From: Crossiella sp. CA-258035 | GTDB taxonomy: Bacteria; Actinomycetota; Actinomycetes; Mycobacteriales; Pseudonocardiaceae | Direction: 5' to 3' | NCBI RefSeq assembly: GCF_030064675.1 | Contig: NZ_CP116413.1 | Coordinates: 2,450,001 to 2,514,000, forward strand | Length of the DNA: 64,000 nt | In this document: positions 1-31,796 of the stretch, in pieces | Layout of the letters: the number at the start of each line of letters is the position of its first letter | Position numbering within the stretch: the first letter of the stretch is position 1 | The notes under the pieces: generated by a model | Seen by the model: the letters and a program-made list of their open reading frames with translations, nothing else | Told to the model about the DNA's origin: nothing | Database searches by the model: none | Made by a program: the position numbers and the translations under genes

Positions 1-409
1 GTCGGTGAAGGAACAGCTGCGGGCGATTCCCGGGCGTGGGCTCGGGTATGGGGCGCTGCGGTGGCTCACCGATCGGCTGCCCGCTGCCGCGCCCGCGCCG
101 GTCAGCTTCAACTACCTCGGCCAGTTCGAGTCCGGCACCGGTGGCGGGCTGGTCCGGGGCAGCAGCGGGATCCAGTCCGACGTCAGCCTTGGCGGCGAGC
201 GGGACCGGGTGTTCGACATCGTTGGGGCGGTGGCGGAGAAACGGCTCCAGCTCACCTGGTTCTACTCCGCCAACCTGCACACCGAGGCCACCGTCAGCAG
301 CCTCGCCGACCGGCTGCGCGCGGCCCTGCGCGAGATCATCGCGCACTGCGCCCAGCCCGGCGCCGGTGGCCGCACGCCCTCGGACTTCCCGCTGGCCGGG
401 CTTGAGCAG

Positions 410-23083
<22,674 letters not shown>

Positions 23084-23087
<4 letters not shown>

Positions 23088-24358
23088 ACACCAGCACCGA
23101 CACCCGGCCGGTTCCGCTGTCCCGCAACCGGAACTACCAGTTGCTGTGGGTCAGCCAGGCCAGCGCGGAGCTGGGCGTGAACATCACCACCATCGCCTTC
23201 CCGTTGCTGGTGCTGGCGCTCACCGGCTCACCGTCGGCCGCCAGCCTGGTGCTGGTCACCATGTCCGCGGCCCGGCTGGTGGTCGGGCTGCCGGCCGGTG
23301 CGCTGGCCGATCGGTGGAACCGCAAGGCGGTGATGGTGCTCTGCGAGGCCGCGCAGGCGGTCGCCGCGGGCAGCCTGGTGCTGGCGCTGTGGTGGGACGT
23401 GGCCACCGTGCCGCACATGGTCGCGGTGGCCGCGGTGATCGGCGTGGCCGCGGCGCTGTTCGAGCCCGCCGAGGAAGCCACGCTGCCCAACCTGGTCCCC
23501 GCCGAGCAGCTCGGCACGGCGGTGTCGATCAACGCCGCCCGCGGCTACCTGGCCCAGCTGCTGGGCACCGCGGCCGGCGGGTTCCTGTTCGCGGTCGGCC
23601 GGGTGGTGCCGTTCCTGGTCGACCTGATCAGCCACACCGTCGCCTTCCTCGGCCTGCTGTTCCTGCGGATCCCCAAGCAGGAGCGGAAGTCCGCGCCGGT
23701 CGGGCAGCTGGGCAGCGAGATCGTCACCGGGGTGCGCTGGGTGTGGCAGCAGCGTCCACTTCGGACGATGGCGCTGTGCGCGGTGCTGCTCAACCTGTTC
23801 TTCACCGCGTTCTACCTGGTCGTGATCATCCTGGCGCAGACCAGGAACGTGCCCGCCGGCGAGATCGGCGTGATGGCCTCGCTGCTCGGCGTCGGCGGAC
23901 TGCTCGGCGCGCTGGCCGCACCGCTGCTGCACCGGCTGATCAGCCCAGCGGTGTCCATCATCGGCGTGTTCTGGGTGCTCACCCTGCTGACCCCGCTGAC
24001 CATCTGGATCGACAGCGGTTACCTGATGGGCCTGCTGTTCGCGGGCATGGCCTTCACCCTGCCCGCGGCCAACACCACGATCAGCACCTACCAGCTGCTG
24101 CTCACCCCCGACGAGCTGCGCGGCAGGCTCGGCGGCGTGATGGGCGTGGCCACCGGCGTCGCGGGCACCGCGGGCCCCGCGCTCGGCGGTGTGCTGATGG
24201 AGCTGCTGCCCGCCACCACCGCGGTGCTGGTGTGCACCGGCGGCATCGCGCTGACGGCCTTGCTCGTCACGCTCAGCCCCACGTTGAGGAACTTCCCCCG
24301 GCCGACTGTGCCTGTTGAAGAGCATGGGGCCACCACCACTGAGGAAAGGGCAAGTTGA
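23084..24358 (+). CDS. Major facilitator superfamily exporter, EntS-like
   Basis: A 424-residue membrane protein with about 12 hydrophobic segments. The N-terminal half carries the MFS loop [11 protein letters not shown] after TM2, and the family resembles the enterobactin-exporter type of MFS proteins (family knowledge). Start is GTG 23084, with a GGGGGGA ribosome site just upstream and a 4-base overlap with the NRPS stop, so the two are probably translationally coupled. The natural inference is export of the peptide made by the preceding synthetases and self-protection of the producer. Its own stop overlaps the mbtH-like start (TGATG), so all three genes belong to one operon. Confidence 0.9.
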
Positions 24359-24561
24359 TGTCTGAGGACGGCAAGTACCAGGTGCTGGTCAACGACGAGG
24401 AGCAGTACTCGCTGTGGCCGGTGGGCACCGAGCTGCCGGCCGGGTGGCGGGCGGTCGGCAAGCAGGGCACCAAGGACGAGTGCATGCGGCACGTGGACGA
24501 GGTGTGGACCGACATGCGCCCGAAGAGCCTGCGCGAGCGGATGGACAACGGCGCCCGCTGA
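24358..24561 (+). CDS. MbtH-like NRPS accessory protein
   Basis: A 67-residue protein with the MbtH signature: N-x-E-x-Q-x-SLWP near the start, LPAGW in the middle, and VWTDMRP near the end. MbtH-like proteins bind adenylation domains and are often needed for their solubility and amino-acid activation. Start ATG 24358 follows AGGAAAGGG and shares a base with the exporter stop; a TTG codon directly before it is a less likely start. It is the last gene of the NRPS operon in this window and is followed by a hairpin, which marks the probable right-hand cluster boundary. Confidence 0.95.
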   Translation: MSEDGKYQVLVNDEEQYSLWPVGTELPAGWRAVGKQGTKDECMRHVDEVWTDMRPKSLRERMDNGAR

Positions 24562-24570
24562 ACCCGGGCC

Positions 24571-24596
24571 GGGGGCGTCGGAGCGCCGGCGTCCCC
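24571..24596 (+). terminator. Hairpin ending the NRPS operon
   Basis: Two 11-base arms (24571-24581 and 24586-24596) around a 4-base loop, with two G-U wobbles in the RNA. It lies 10 bases after the mbtH stop and before the convergent ArsR-type gene. There is no U-tract, as is common in high-GC actinomycetes. Confidence 0.55.
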
Positions 24597-24619
24597 GGTC
24601 GTGGACCCGCGAGCGGTGG

Positions 24620-24937
24620 TCAGTCCGCGGAACTGAGCACGGCGGCCACCAGACCGGGGAACCTGGTGTCCAGTTCGGCGATGCGCAACGTGTTCATCCG
24701 CTGCCTGCCCTCGTCGTACTGGCGGATGAGGCCGCCCTTGCGCAGGGCGCGGAAGTGGAAGCTCAGGGTCGACGCGGCGACCGGGAGCCCGAACGTGCCG
24801 CACGGGCGGTCGCCCTCGGCCTGGAGCAGCCGGATGATCGCGCGGCGGATGGGGTCGGCGAGGGCGTGCAGCACGTCGTCGACGGTGATCTCGTCGAGTT
24901 CGGGGTGTGAGACGCCGGTCCAGCGGCCGAGGGGCAC
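24620..24937 (-). CDS. ArsR-family winged-helix transcriptional regulator
   Basis: A 105-residue single-domain protein. Residues ~18-85 match the ArsR fold: LHALADPIRRAIIRLL helix, then a recognition helix around VAASTLSFHFRALRKGGLI and a wing. No Cys metal-binding motif (such as CVCDL) is visible, only one Cys near the middle, so metal sensing is not indicated. Start is GTG 24937, supported by a GGGAGGA site upstream. It is convergent with the NRPS operon and divergent from the secreted-protein gene at 25046. Its likely operator is the 20-bp inverted repeat in the shared intergenic region, so it probably controls that gene and itself, not the NRPS. Confidence 0.85.
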   Translation of the reverse strand: MPLGRWTGVSHPELDEITVDDVLHALADPIRRAIIRLLQAEGDRPCGTFGLPVAASTLSFHFRALRKGGLIRQYDEGRQRMNTLRIAELDTRFPGLVAAVLSSAD

Positions 24938-24989
24938 GAGCCTGTCCTCCCTGCTTCTTCAGTCTTTTCGACACTTCACGAAGACTCTA

Positions 24990-25037
24990 CCTTCCATCCG
25001 GTCTATTCGTTGGGTATCGAATAGACCGGATGGAAGG
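24990..25037. promoter_or_regulatory. 20-bp perfect inverted repeat between divergent genes
   Basis: Arms 24990-25009 and 25018-25037 are exact reverse complements around an 8-base loop (TTGGGTAT). The right arm contains GGAAGG (25032-25037), the ribosome-binding site of the gene starting at 25046, eight bases before its ATG. It could be the operator of the divergent ArsR-type regulator, or an RNA hairpin that hides the ribosome site, or both. A weaker repeat, AGTCTT/AAGACT, lies at 24961-24966 and 24981-24986. Confidence 0.75.
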
Positions 25038-25045
25038 CTCCGCCC

Positions 25046-25813
25046 ATGCGATCCCGTCAGGTGATCCTGTCCACCGTCGCCGTCATCGCTCTCGTCGCCG
25101 CACCCGGGCTGGCTTCGGCCGCGCCCGGCGGCGCACATCCGCATCCGACCCCCTTCGGCCCGCAGCGGCCGTCCGAGCCCGCCGTGACGGGCCCGGTCAA
25201 CATCGACAAGGGGTCCGTGACCTACGCCAGGGACGGTGGTTCCCGGTTCGGGGTCACCGTCTCCTTCGCCGGTCTGCGCTCCACCAGCACCGGGGTGGAG
25301 CCGGCCGCGGCCCGGCAGTTCGTGTTCCTGTTCGACCGCTCGGTGCACTTCAGCCCCCACCTGTTCCCGACCTGTGATCGCTCGGTCATCGCGAAGCGGG
25401 GCCCGGCGGCCTGCCCACCGGGCTCCCAGGTCGGTTCCGGCCGGGCGGTGTTCCACCGCGGCGGCGAAAGCGAGGTGCTGGTCTTCAACACCGTCCTGGG
25501 CAAGGGCAGGCGCGGCGTCCTGATCCACATTCCGGTCACCGGCGCCATCCTGGAGAACACCCTGGAGCGGGTGGTTGGCGACTACCGGGAGTCCTATGGC
25601 TGGGGCCTGGACGAGATCCTGCCGGTGAGCGACATCCCGCCACAGGACCGGCCCAGCACCAAGGAGTTCTACGTGACGTTCGGCGCTGTCCACAATGGAC
25701 AGAGCTTCGTGCGGAGCCTCGCGCGACCGGGTGCCAGGCTGTCGGTCGGGGTGTGGAGTGAGTACGTGACCGGCCAGACCACCCTCACCGAGGGCACGGC
25801 GGTGCGGCCGTGA
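25046..25813 (+). CDS. Secreted protein of unknown function
   Basis: A 255-residue protein with a clear Sec signal peptide (RSR, hydrophobic stretch, cleavage near LASA-AP at about residue 26). The rest is soluble and mixed in character; two Cys residues around 110-122 (TCDRS...ACPPG) could form a disulfide. I recognise no enzymatic motif. Start ATG 25046 has GGAAGG eight bases upstream, inside the right arm of the inverted repeat. It is divergent from the ArsR-type gene, which may control it, and a strong hairpin follows it. A one-mismatch copy of the dispersed palindrome lies near 25689. Confidence 0.75.
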   Translation: MRSRQVILSTVAVIALVAAPGLASAAPGGAHPHPTPFGPQRPSEPAVTGPVNIDKGSVTYARDGGSRFGVTVSFAGLRSTSTGVEPAAARQFVFLFDRSVHFSPHLFPTCDRSVIAKRGPAACPPGSQVGSGRAVFHRGGESEVLVFNTVLGKGRRGVLIHIPVTGAILENTLERVVGDYRESYGWGLDEILPVSDIPPQDRPSTKEFYVTFGAVHNGQSFVRSLARPGARLSVGVWSEYVTGQTTLTEGTAVRP

Positions 25814-25816
25814 CGG

Positions 25817-25849
25817 ACCGGGGACGCCGGACTCCCTGGCGTCCCCGGT
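25817..25849 (+). terminator. 12-bp perfect hairpin terminator
   Basis: Arms ACCGGGGACGCC (25817-25828) and its exact complement (25838-25849) with a 9-base loop, four bases after the stop codon of the secreted-protein gene. Confidence 0.7.
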
Positions 25850-26012
25850 TCGGGTCAGGCCAGCTCGCGCAGCAGCGCTCCGTGGCTTTCCACAGCTCCC
25901 GCTGGATCACTGCTGAGCGTCCGGGTGGCGGACACGCCAGCGGCTCGCCCCGCTGGACGTGATCGAGGCCGCGGTCTGACCGGCGCGCGGCCGTCCGTGC
26001 GAGTATTCGCGG

Positions 26013-26483
26013 ATGGGGCGGATCCTGTGCATCGGACGAGGCGGCAACCTGGCGGCGGCGGAGTGGGCCGTCATCGGTCCCGCCGACCGCGCGACCCGGC
26101 AGCTGCTGCGTGACCGGGGCATCCGCGCGTTCCTGGAGCTCGGCCCGATCAGGGACCGCGCGGAGCTGGTCGAGCAGGTCGAGCGGATCACCGAGCTGGT
26201 GGCGGAGCTGTCGCCGGCGGGCATCGCGCTGCACCTGGCGCACACCGAGCTGGACGCGGAGGCCGCCGCCAACATCCAGTCCGCGGCCGAGGCGGTCGAC
26301 CCGGCGGTGGAGATGCTGCTGATCTGCGCCCGGGAGCCCGACTTCGCGGCGCTGGACGAGTTCGCCGACCACTACGCCATTCCCGGCGCGGACGCCAAGA
26401 TCCGGCACCGCACCCTGCGCACCGTGCTGACCTTCACCCCCGGCTCGGCCAAGCAGGTCGACGGCGTCTACGTGCCGCACTAG
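26013..26483 (+). CDS. Hypothetical protein, 156 residues
   Basis: I do not recognise this family. It is a soluble protein with no signal peptide or membrane segment. An N-terminal MGRILCIGRGGN resembles the beta-strand-loop start of a Rossmann-like fold but is not a convincing nucleotide-binding motif. The middle is acidic and helical (RDRAELVEQVERITELVAEL). It lies alone between the secreted-protein gene and the peptidase-like hydrolase gene. A weak CTGCCC/GGGCAG hairpin (26491-26512) follows. Frame-appropriate GC use and length support a real gene. Confidence 0.65.
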   Translation: MGRILCIGRGGNLAAAEWAVIGPADRATRQLLRDRGIRAFLELGPIRDRAELVEQVERITELVAELSPAGIALHLAHTELDAEAAANIQSAAEAVDPAVEMLLICAREPDFAALDEFADHYAIPGADAKIRHRTLRTVLTFTPGSAKQVDGVYVPH

Positions 26484-26633
26484 GTAGAGCCTGCCCCACC
26501 CCGGGAGGGCAGTGGTCTGGACCCCCGATGCGGGTGCTGTCCGGCTGGGTCAGCGCTACCGGAATTCCTAGCCTTGTGATCACTGGCCACCGAGTAGCGG
26601 CGGCCGGTGAACACGGGGAAGGCAGCCTTGACG

Positions 26634-28142
26634 ATGAGACGCATGACCGCACTGCTGACCGCCGCGGCGGCCGGGGCCGGTTTGCTGGCCGGAGCCGGTC
26701 TGGCCGGGGCCGAGTCGGAGACCGCCGGACGTGGTGGCGTGGAGCGGTTCTACCAGCAGCGCCTGGACTGGAAGGCCTGTGGCGACCAGGATCTGGACGC
26801 CGCGGGCGCCCAGTGCGCCGAGGTCACCGTGCCGCTGGACTACCAGCAGCCCAAGGGGCGCACCATCACCGTGGCGATCTCCCGGCTCAAGGCCACCGGC
26901 CCGGGGCAGCGGCGGGGCATCATGCTGTCCAACCCCGGTGGGCCCGGCGGTCCCGGACTCGGGCTGCCGCTGAAGATGCGGCCGAAGATGAGCCCGGACG
27001 TGCTGGCCCGCTACGACCTGATCGGCATGGACCCGCGCGGCGTCGGCCGGTCCAACCCGGTGGACTGCGGCTGGCCGGTGGGCTTCATGCTGCGCTCCGC
27101 CGGGCTGGACCGGGCCGGCTTCGACCGCACCGTCGCGTTGCAGGCCGACCTGGCCCGGCGGTGCGCGCAGACCCAGGGCGACAGCCTGCGGCACATCACC
27201 ACCAGGAACACCGCACGCGACATGGACGTCGTCCGCGGTGCCATGGGTGAGCGGAAGATCAGCTACTTCGGCTACTCCTACGGCACCTACCTCGGTTCGG
27301 TCTACACCCAGATGTTCCCGCGCCAGAGCGACCGGATCGTGCTGGACAGCGCGGTGGACTCCAAGCGCTACTCCCAGCAGATGGTGCGGGACATGGGCCC
27401 GGCCAACGAGCGGGCCCTCGACGACTGGGCGGCCTGGACCGCGGCCAGGGACGGCGAGTACCGGCTCGGCCGCACCGCGGCGCAGGTGCGCGGCGCGGTG
27501 GAGGAGCTGATCCGCCGGTCCGCGCGGCAGCACATCCCGATCGGGGAGTACCGGGTCGACGAGCACATGCTGCCGATGGTGCTGTTCGAGCAGGTGGGCG
27601 ACACCCGGCTGAACACCGTGCTGGCCGAGACCGTGCGGGTGCTGGCCGACGCCGCCGACGGCAAGCAGGTCAACCCCAGCCCCGGGCTGCTGGCCAGCCT
27701 GCACGTGCTGAGCAGGCGGGACCCGAACGCGCAGCTCTCCGGGCAGGCCGCGATCATGTGCGGCGACGCGGCGGTGCGGCGTGACCCGGAGTGGTACTGG
27801 CGCAACATCCAGCGCAGCCGGGCGAGCCAGCCGGTCTTCGGCGCCTTCGCCAACGGCATCAACCCCTGCGCCTTCTGGGCCGCGCCCGCCGAAGCGCCGG
27901 TGATCGTGCGCAACTCGGTGCCCGCGCTGATCGTGCAGGCCACCGAGGACACCCGCACCGCCTACGACAGCGGGGTCGACCTGCACCGGGCCATGTCCGG
28001 CTCGCGGCTGATCACCCTGCCGGGGGTGCGCGCACACGGCTTGTTCTCCCGCTACCCCAACGGCTGCATGGAGAACGCGGTGAACACCTACCTGCGCGAC
28101 GGCGTGCTGCCCAGCGGCGACCTCACCTGCCGCGGCGACTGA
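26634..28142 (+). CDS. Secreted alpha/beta hydrolase, TAP (tripeptidyl aminopeptidase)-like
   Basis: A 502-residue exported protein with an N-terminal signal peptide (RRMTALLTAAAAGAG..., cleavage near AGA-ES). I chose ATG 26634, ten bases after GGGGAAGG, over GTG 26607, which would add nine residues to the signal peptide. The fold is alpha/beta hydrolase: oxyanion region NPGGPGGPG, D-L-I-G-M-D-P-R-G-V-G segment, and nucleophile elbow GYSYGT. A C-terminal TAP-like region carries the probable Asp (TEDTRTAYD) and His (RAHG). Family members cleave N-terminal tripeptides or short esters and peptides outside the cell (family knowledge); the substrate here is unknown. It ends directly against the convergent membrane-protein gene. 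Confidence 0.88.
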   Translation: MRRMTALLTAAAAGAGLLAGAGLAGAESETAGRGGVERFYQQRLDWKACGDQDLDAAGAQCAEVTVPLDYQQPKGRTITVAISRLKATGPGQRRGIMLSNPGGPGGPGLGLPLKMRPKMSPDVLARYDLIGMDPRGVGRSNPVDCGWPVGFMLRSAGLDRAGFDRTVALQADLARRCAQTQGDSLRHITTRNTARDMDVVRGAMGERKISYFGYSYGTYLGSVYTQMFPRQSDRIVLDSAVDSKRYSQQMVRDMGPANERALDDWAAWTAARDGEYRLGRTAAQVRGAVEELIRRSARQHIPIGEYRVDEHMLPMVLFEQVGDTRLNTVLAETVRVLADAADGKQVNPSPGLLASLHVLSRRDPNAQLSGQAAIMCGDAAVRRDPEWYWRNIQRSRASQPVFGAFANGINPCAFWAAPAEAPVIVRNSVPALIVQATEDTRTAYDSGVDLHRAMSGSRLITLPGVRAHGLFSRYPNGCMENAVNTYLRDGVLPSGDLTCRGD

Positions 28143-28721
28143 TCAGCCGGACTCACCAGGGCGGGCCGCACGCGGTCCGCCCTGGCCGCGTTGGAACCGG
28201 ATGCCCAGCGCCAGGAAGATCGCGCCGGAAACCATGGCGTACCAGGCCAGCAGCGTCCACAGCGAGACCTCCTGGGTGGGCACGTTCATCACCAGCACAC
28301 CGGCCACAATGGACAGTGTGCCGCTGATCGCCAGACCGATCCGGGGGTAGAGCTCCTTGGCCCGCGCGGCGGCCAGCGCCTGCCCGATCCCGTTGACCAC
28401 CGGCCAGCCCGAGGTGGTCACCACCAGGCCCAGCAGGCCGATGAACGGGTCGACCGCGAAGGCCAGCGCGGTGATGGCCACCCCGGCGAGCAGGAACAGC
28501 GCGGGCAGCGCGAACAGCGAGCGGTCCAGCGCGGGGGACTGCTTGCCGCGCAAGGCCAGCAGCAGTCCGAACACGCCCTCGGCGACCAGGTACGCCACCA
28601 GCACGCCGAACTGCACCACCCAGTCGGTGTCCGGCCAGGCGAAGGCGAGCACGGCGAACAGCAGCGCGATGGCGCCGCGGACGGTCAGCAGCCGGTGGTG
28701 GTCACGCAGGAGTTCCAGCAC
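28143..28721 (-). CDS. HdeD/DUF308-like integral membrane protein
   Basis: A 192-residue protein with six predicted hydrophobic helices, in the internally repeated layout of the HdeD family (GAIALLFAVLAFAWP near the start, GLAISGTLSIVAGVLVMN in the second half). HdeD proteins are linked to acid and general stress in enterobacteria; the role in actinomycetes is not established. The start (GTG 28721) lacks a well-spaced ribosome site and is uncertain. The C-terminal tail is basic and Gly/Arg-rich. Its stop abuts the stop of the convergent hydrolase gene with no intervening bases. Confidence 0.8.
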   Translation of the reverse strand: MLELLRDHHRLLTVRGAIALLFAVLAFAWPDTDWVVQFGVLVAYLVAEGVFGLLLALRGKQSPALDRSLFALPALFLLAGVAITALAFAVDPFIGLLGLVVTTSGWPVVNGIGQALAAARAKELYPRIGLAISGTLSIVAGVLVMNVPTQEVSLWTLLAWYAMVSGAIFLALGIRFQRGQGGPRAARPGESG

Positions 28722-28863
28722 CTACCCATGATCGCAGCCGGGCGGACAGCGCCGGGCCGCTGCCGTTTGTTGTGGGTCGCAACGACCCTGGTCGTGGCCC
28801 GATCGGCGGGTTGCGCTACGCCTGGCAAGCGCTTACGGTGCTGATCACTCCGAATAGACAGGG

Positions 28864-28877
28864 AGGTTTCCTAACCT
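28864..28877. promoter_or_regulatory. Palindrome AGGTTTCCTAACCT upstream of the secreted phosphatase
   Basis: AGGTT and AACCT arms flank TCCT, about 90 bases before the start at 28969 in a 247-base intergenic region. A second small palindrome, AAGCGCTT, lies near 28827-28834. Either could be an operator; neither is assigned. Confidence 0.4.
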
Positions 28878-28968
28878 TTAATCCCCTCGTCGACGCCGGC
28901 CAGCCAACACCGCCGCCGCCGCCACGCGCCGGATTCGACACAGGCTCGTCGAGGAGAAACACACCGCC

Positions 28969-30552
28969 ATGAGAATTCGTGTCCTTCCCGCACTGATAGC
29001 CACGGCTGTGGTGGTCACGCTGACCCAGTCGTTGCTCACCGCCAGCGCCGCAAACGATTCCCTGCTCTCGCTCAACAAACTGACCACCACCTCGTCGAAC
29101 GAGGCCGCCGAGCTCGACGGCGGCAAGGCGGTCGACGGCGACACCACCACCCGCTGGGCCAGCGCCGAAGGCGCCGACCCGCAATGGATCGCGGTGGACC
29201 TGGGCGGTCCGGCCATCGTGAACCGGGTGAGCCTCACCTGGGAGACCGCCTTCGCCAGCGAGTACCAGGTGCAGGCATCCGCCGATGGCAGCACCTGGAC
29301 CACGATCCGCTCGGTCACCGGGTCCGACGGTGGCGTGGACGAGCTGACCTCGTTGAACACCAACACCAGGCACATCAGGGTGCACGGCACCCGCAGGGCC
29401 ACCACCTACGGCTACTCGCTGTTCGAGCTGTCGGTCTACGGGAGCCGCACCGGCTCCGGCGACATCCAGCCGCCCACCGCGCCCACCGGGCTGGCCTCGC
29501 CCTCCTCCACCGCGGACAGCATCACGCTGTCCTGGAACCCGTCCTCGGACAACGTCGGGGTCACCGGTTACGAGATCCTGCGTGAGGGCAACCTGGTCGG
29601 CTCCTCGGCCACGACCTCCTTCACCGACACCGGGCTGGCCTCCGGCGCCACCTTCAACTACGCGGTCAGGGCCAGGGACGCGGCGGGCAACATCTCCGCC
29701 GAGAGCGCCCCGTTCGCCGCCCGCACCCAGCCCGGCACGCCGGGCGGGCAGGTGGTGGTCGCGGTCGGTGACATCGTGCCGGTCTGCTCCGGATCCTCCT
29801 GCGCCAGCACCAAGACCGCGGCGCTGGTGGACAAGATCAAGCCCTCGATGATCATCACCGCCGGCGACAACCAGTACAACAGCGGCACGATCGAGGAGTT
29901 CCGCAAGTACTACGAGCCGACCTGGGGCCGGTTCAAGAACATCACCAAGCCCAGCCCCGGCAACCACGAGTACGACGACCCGGCGGGCAAGGGCAAGGGG
30001 TACCGGCAGTACTTCGGCGCCGCGGCCTCACCCCTGGGCGGCGGGAAGATGTACTACAGCCACGACTTCGGCGACTTCCACTTCGTCGCGCTGGACTCGA
30101 TGGCGCAGAAGGCCAATGACCGGGCTCAGCTCGAGTGGCTGCGCAACGACCTGGCCAAGAACCAGAAGCGCTGTGTCGTGGCCTACTGGCACCACGCCAG
30201 GTTCAACTCCGGCCACTACGGCGACAACCCGACCATGGCCCCGCTGTGGGACGAACTGGTCAAGGCCAAGGCGGACCTGGTGCTCTCCGGTCACGACCAC
30301 CACTACGAGCGGCTGAAGCCGTTGAACTCCAGCGGCAAGGTGGACGAGGCCAACGGTGTGCGTTCGGCGATCATCGGCATCGGCGGTGACTCGATCTACA
30401 CCAACCCGCACGTTCCCAGGGCCGGCATGGAGGTCTACATCAAGAAGCACGGCGTCATGAAGCTCATCCTCAACGGCGCCAGCTACTCCTGGGAAATCGT
30501 CGGCACCGACAACAAGCTGCTGGACAAGGCCGGCCCGTTCACCTGTCGCTGA
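28969..30552 (+). CDS. Secreted discoidin-FnIII-metallophosphatase protein
   Basis: A 527-residue exported protein. A signal peptide (MRIRVLPALIATAVV..., cleavage near ASA-AN) is followed by an F5/8 type C (CBM32-like) domain at ~30-165. A fibronectin type III domain follows at ~170-258, then a calcineurin-like phosphatase domain from ~262. Metal-binding motifs are visible: VGDIV, AGDNQY, GNHEY, WHH and GHDHHYER, so the dimetal site looks complete. The N-terminal domains probably attach it to cell-wall or extracellular polysaccharide. Only 14 bases separate it from the MFS gene, whose ribosome site overlaps this stop, so the genes at 28969, 30567 and 31793 form one operon. Substrate is unknown; phosphate scavenging is a reasonable guess. 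Confidence 0.88.
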   Translation: MRIRVLPALIATAVVVTLTQSLLTASAANDSLLSLNKLTTTSSNEAAELDGGKAVDGDTTTRWASAEGADPQWIAVDLGGPAIVNRVSLTWETAFASEYQVQASADGSTWTTIRSVTGSDGGVDELTSLNTNTRHIRVHGTRRATTYGYSLFELSVYGSRTGSGDIQPPTAPTGLASPSSTADSITLSWNPSSDNVGVTGYEILREGNLVGSSATTSFTDTGLASGATFNYAVRARDAAGNISAESAPFAARTQPGTPGGQVVVAVGDIVPVCSGSSCASTKTAALVDKIKPSMIITAGDNQYNSGTIEEFRKYYEPTWGRFKNITKPSPGNHEYDDPAGKGKGYRQYFGAAASPLGGGKMYYSHDFGDFHFVALDSMAQKANDRAQLEWLRNDLAKNQKRCVVAYWHHARFNSGHYGDNPTMAPLWDELVKAKADLVLSGHDHHYERLKPLNSSGKVDEANGVRSAIIGIGGDSIYTNPHVPRAGMEVYIKKHGVMKLILNGASYSWEIVGTDNKLLDKAGPFTCR

Positions 30553-30566
30553 GGGGGTAGCACCCG

Positions 30567-31796
30567 ATGTATCTCGCCACCACCCGGGCCGCCGGCACCC
30601 CACACCGCGAACGTGGCGGTGCTCGGCGGGCGGTAGCCGGAAACGTCCTCGCACTGGGCGTGGTCAGCCTGGTCACCGACATCTCCAGTGAGATGGTGAC
30701 CGCTGTCCTGCCGCTCTACCTGGTGCTGGGGCTGGGATTCAGCCCGTTGCAGTTCGGGTTGCTGGATGGGCTGTACTCCGCGGCCACCGCGATCGTGCGG
30801 GTCCTCGGGGGGCACCTCGCGGACCGGTGGCAACGCCGGAAACTGGTGGCGGGGCTTGGCTACGGCGCTTCCGCCGTGGCCAAGCTCGGGCTCATCGCGG
30901 CCGGTGGTTCCGCCGCCGCGATGGGCCTGGTGCTGGCCGTCGACCGAACCGGGAAGGGCCTGCGCACCGCGCCGAGGGACGCGCTGATCTCGTTGTCCAC
31001 CCCGGCGGATGAGCAGGGCAGGGCTTTCGGGGTGCACCGCGCGATGGACACCGTCGGCGCGTTCCTCGGCCCGCTGGCCGCCTTCCTGCTGCTGGGTGTC
31101 GTGGCCGGTGGCTACGACACCGTGTTCTTCGTCAGCTTCTGCTTCGCCACCCTGGGCGTGCTGCTGTTCGGGCTGTTCGTCCAGGACAAGCGCGGACCGG
31201 CCACCACCGAACGGATCCCGCTGCGCGCCTCCTTCGCCCTGTTGCGCGGCAAGGCCTTCCGCCGGATCGTGCTGTGGGCGACCCTGCTCGGCCTGGTGAC
31301 CGTCGGCGACTCGTTCCTCTACCTGTTGCTGCAGAAGCGACTTGAGGTCGAGCCCGCCTACATCGCCATGCTGCCGCTGGGCACCGCTGGCGTGTACCTG
31401 TTGCTGGCCATGCCCTTGGGCAAGCTGGCCGACCGGATCGGGCGCTGGCAGATGTTCCTGGCCGGGCACGTGCTGTTGCTGGTGGCCTACCTGCTGGTGG
31501 CCGGGCTGGCCGACGGGATCCCGCTGCTCGTCGGCACCCTGCTCGCGCACGGCATGTTCTACGCCGCCACCGACGGCGTGCTGATGGCCGCGGTCGCCCC
31601 GCTGGTGCCTGAGGACCAGCGCACCAGCGGGATGGCCGTGCTGCAGACCGCGCAGGCGGTGGCCAAGCTGCTCTCCGCGGTGGCCTTCGGCGCCGCGTGG
31701 ACCTGGTGGGGCCTCTACCCCGCGGTGTTCGCCGCCTGCGGCGGGCTCGCGCTGGTGGTGGCGGCGGCGGTGTTCCGGTTGAGGGAGGCGCGATGA
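30567..31796 (+). CDS. Major facilitator superfamily transporter
   Basis: A 409-residue protein with about 12 membrane segments. Sequence features include VTDISSEMVTAVLPLYL in TM1, the loop LADRWQRRKLV, and DRTGKGLRTAPRDALI in the central first-half region, a pattern typical of a bacterial MFS group with undefined substrates. GAGGGGG overlapping the upstream stop gives a strong ribosome site for ATG 30567. Its last codons overlap the next gene (ATGA). The coupling with a secreted phosphatase and an anchored beta-propeller suggests a shared role at the cell surface, perhaps uptake of a product released outside; this is inference. Confidence 0.85.
   Translation: MYLATTRAAGTPHRERGGARRAVAGNVLALGVVSLVTDISSEMVTAVLPLYLVLGLGFSPLQFGLLDGLYSAATAIVRVLGGHLADRWQRRKLVAGLGYGASAVAKLGLIAAGGSAAAMGLVLAVDRTGKGLRTAPRDALISLSTPADEQGRAFGVHRAMDTVGAFLGPLAAFLLLGVVAGGYDTVFFVSFCFATLGVLLFGLFVQDKRGPATTERIPLRASFALLRGKAFRRIVLWATLLGLVTVGDSFLYLLLQKRLEVEPAYIAMLPLGTAGVYLLLAMPLGKLADRIGRWQMFLAGHVLLLVAYLLVAGLADGIPLLVGTLLAHGMFYAATDGVLMAAVAPLVPEDQRTSGMAVLQTAQAVAKLLSAVAFGAAWTWWGLYPAVFAACGGLALVVAAAVFRLREAR

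Noticed and set aside
26634-28142. TAP-like hydrolase as the missing NRPS thioesterase
   Set aside because: It has a secretion signal and belongs to the exported peptidase-like family; it also lies outside the operon behind a terminator.
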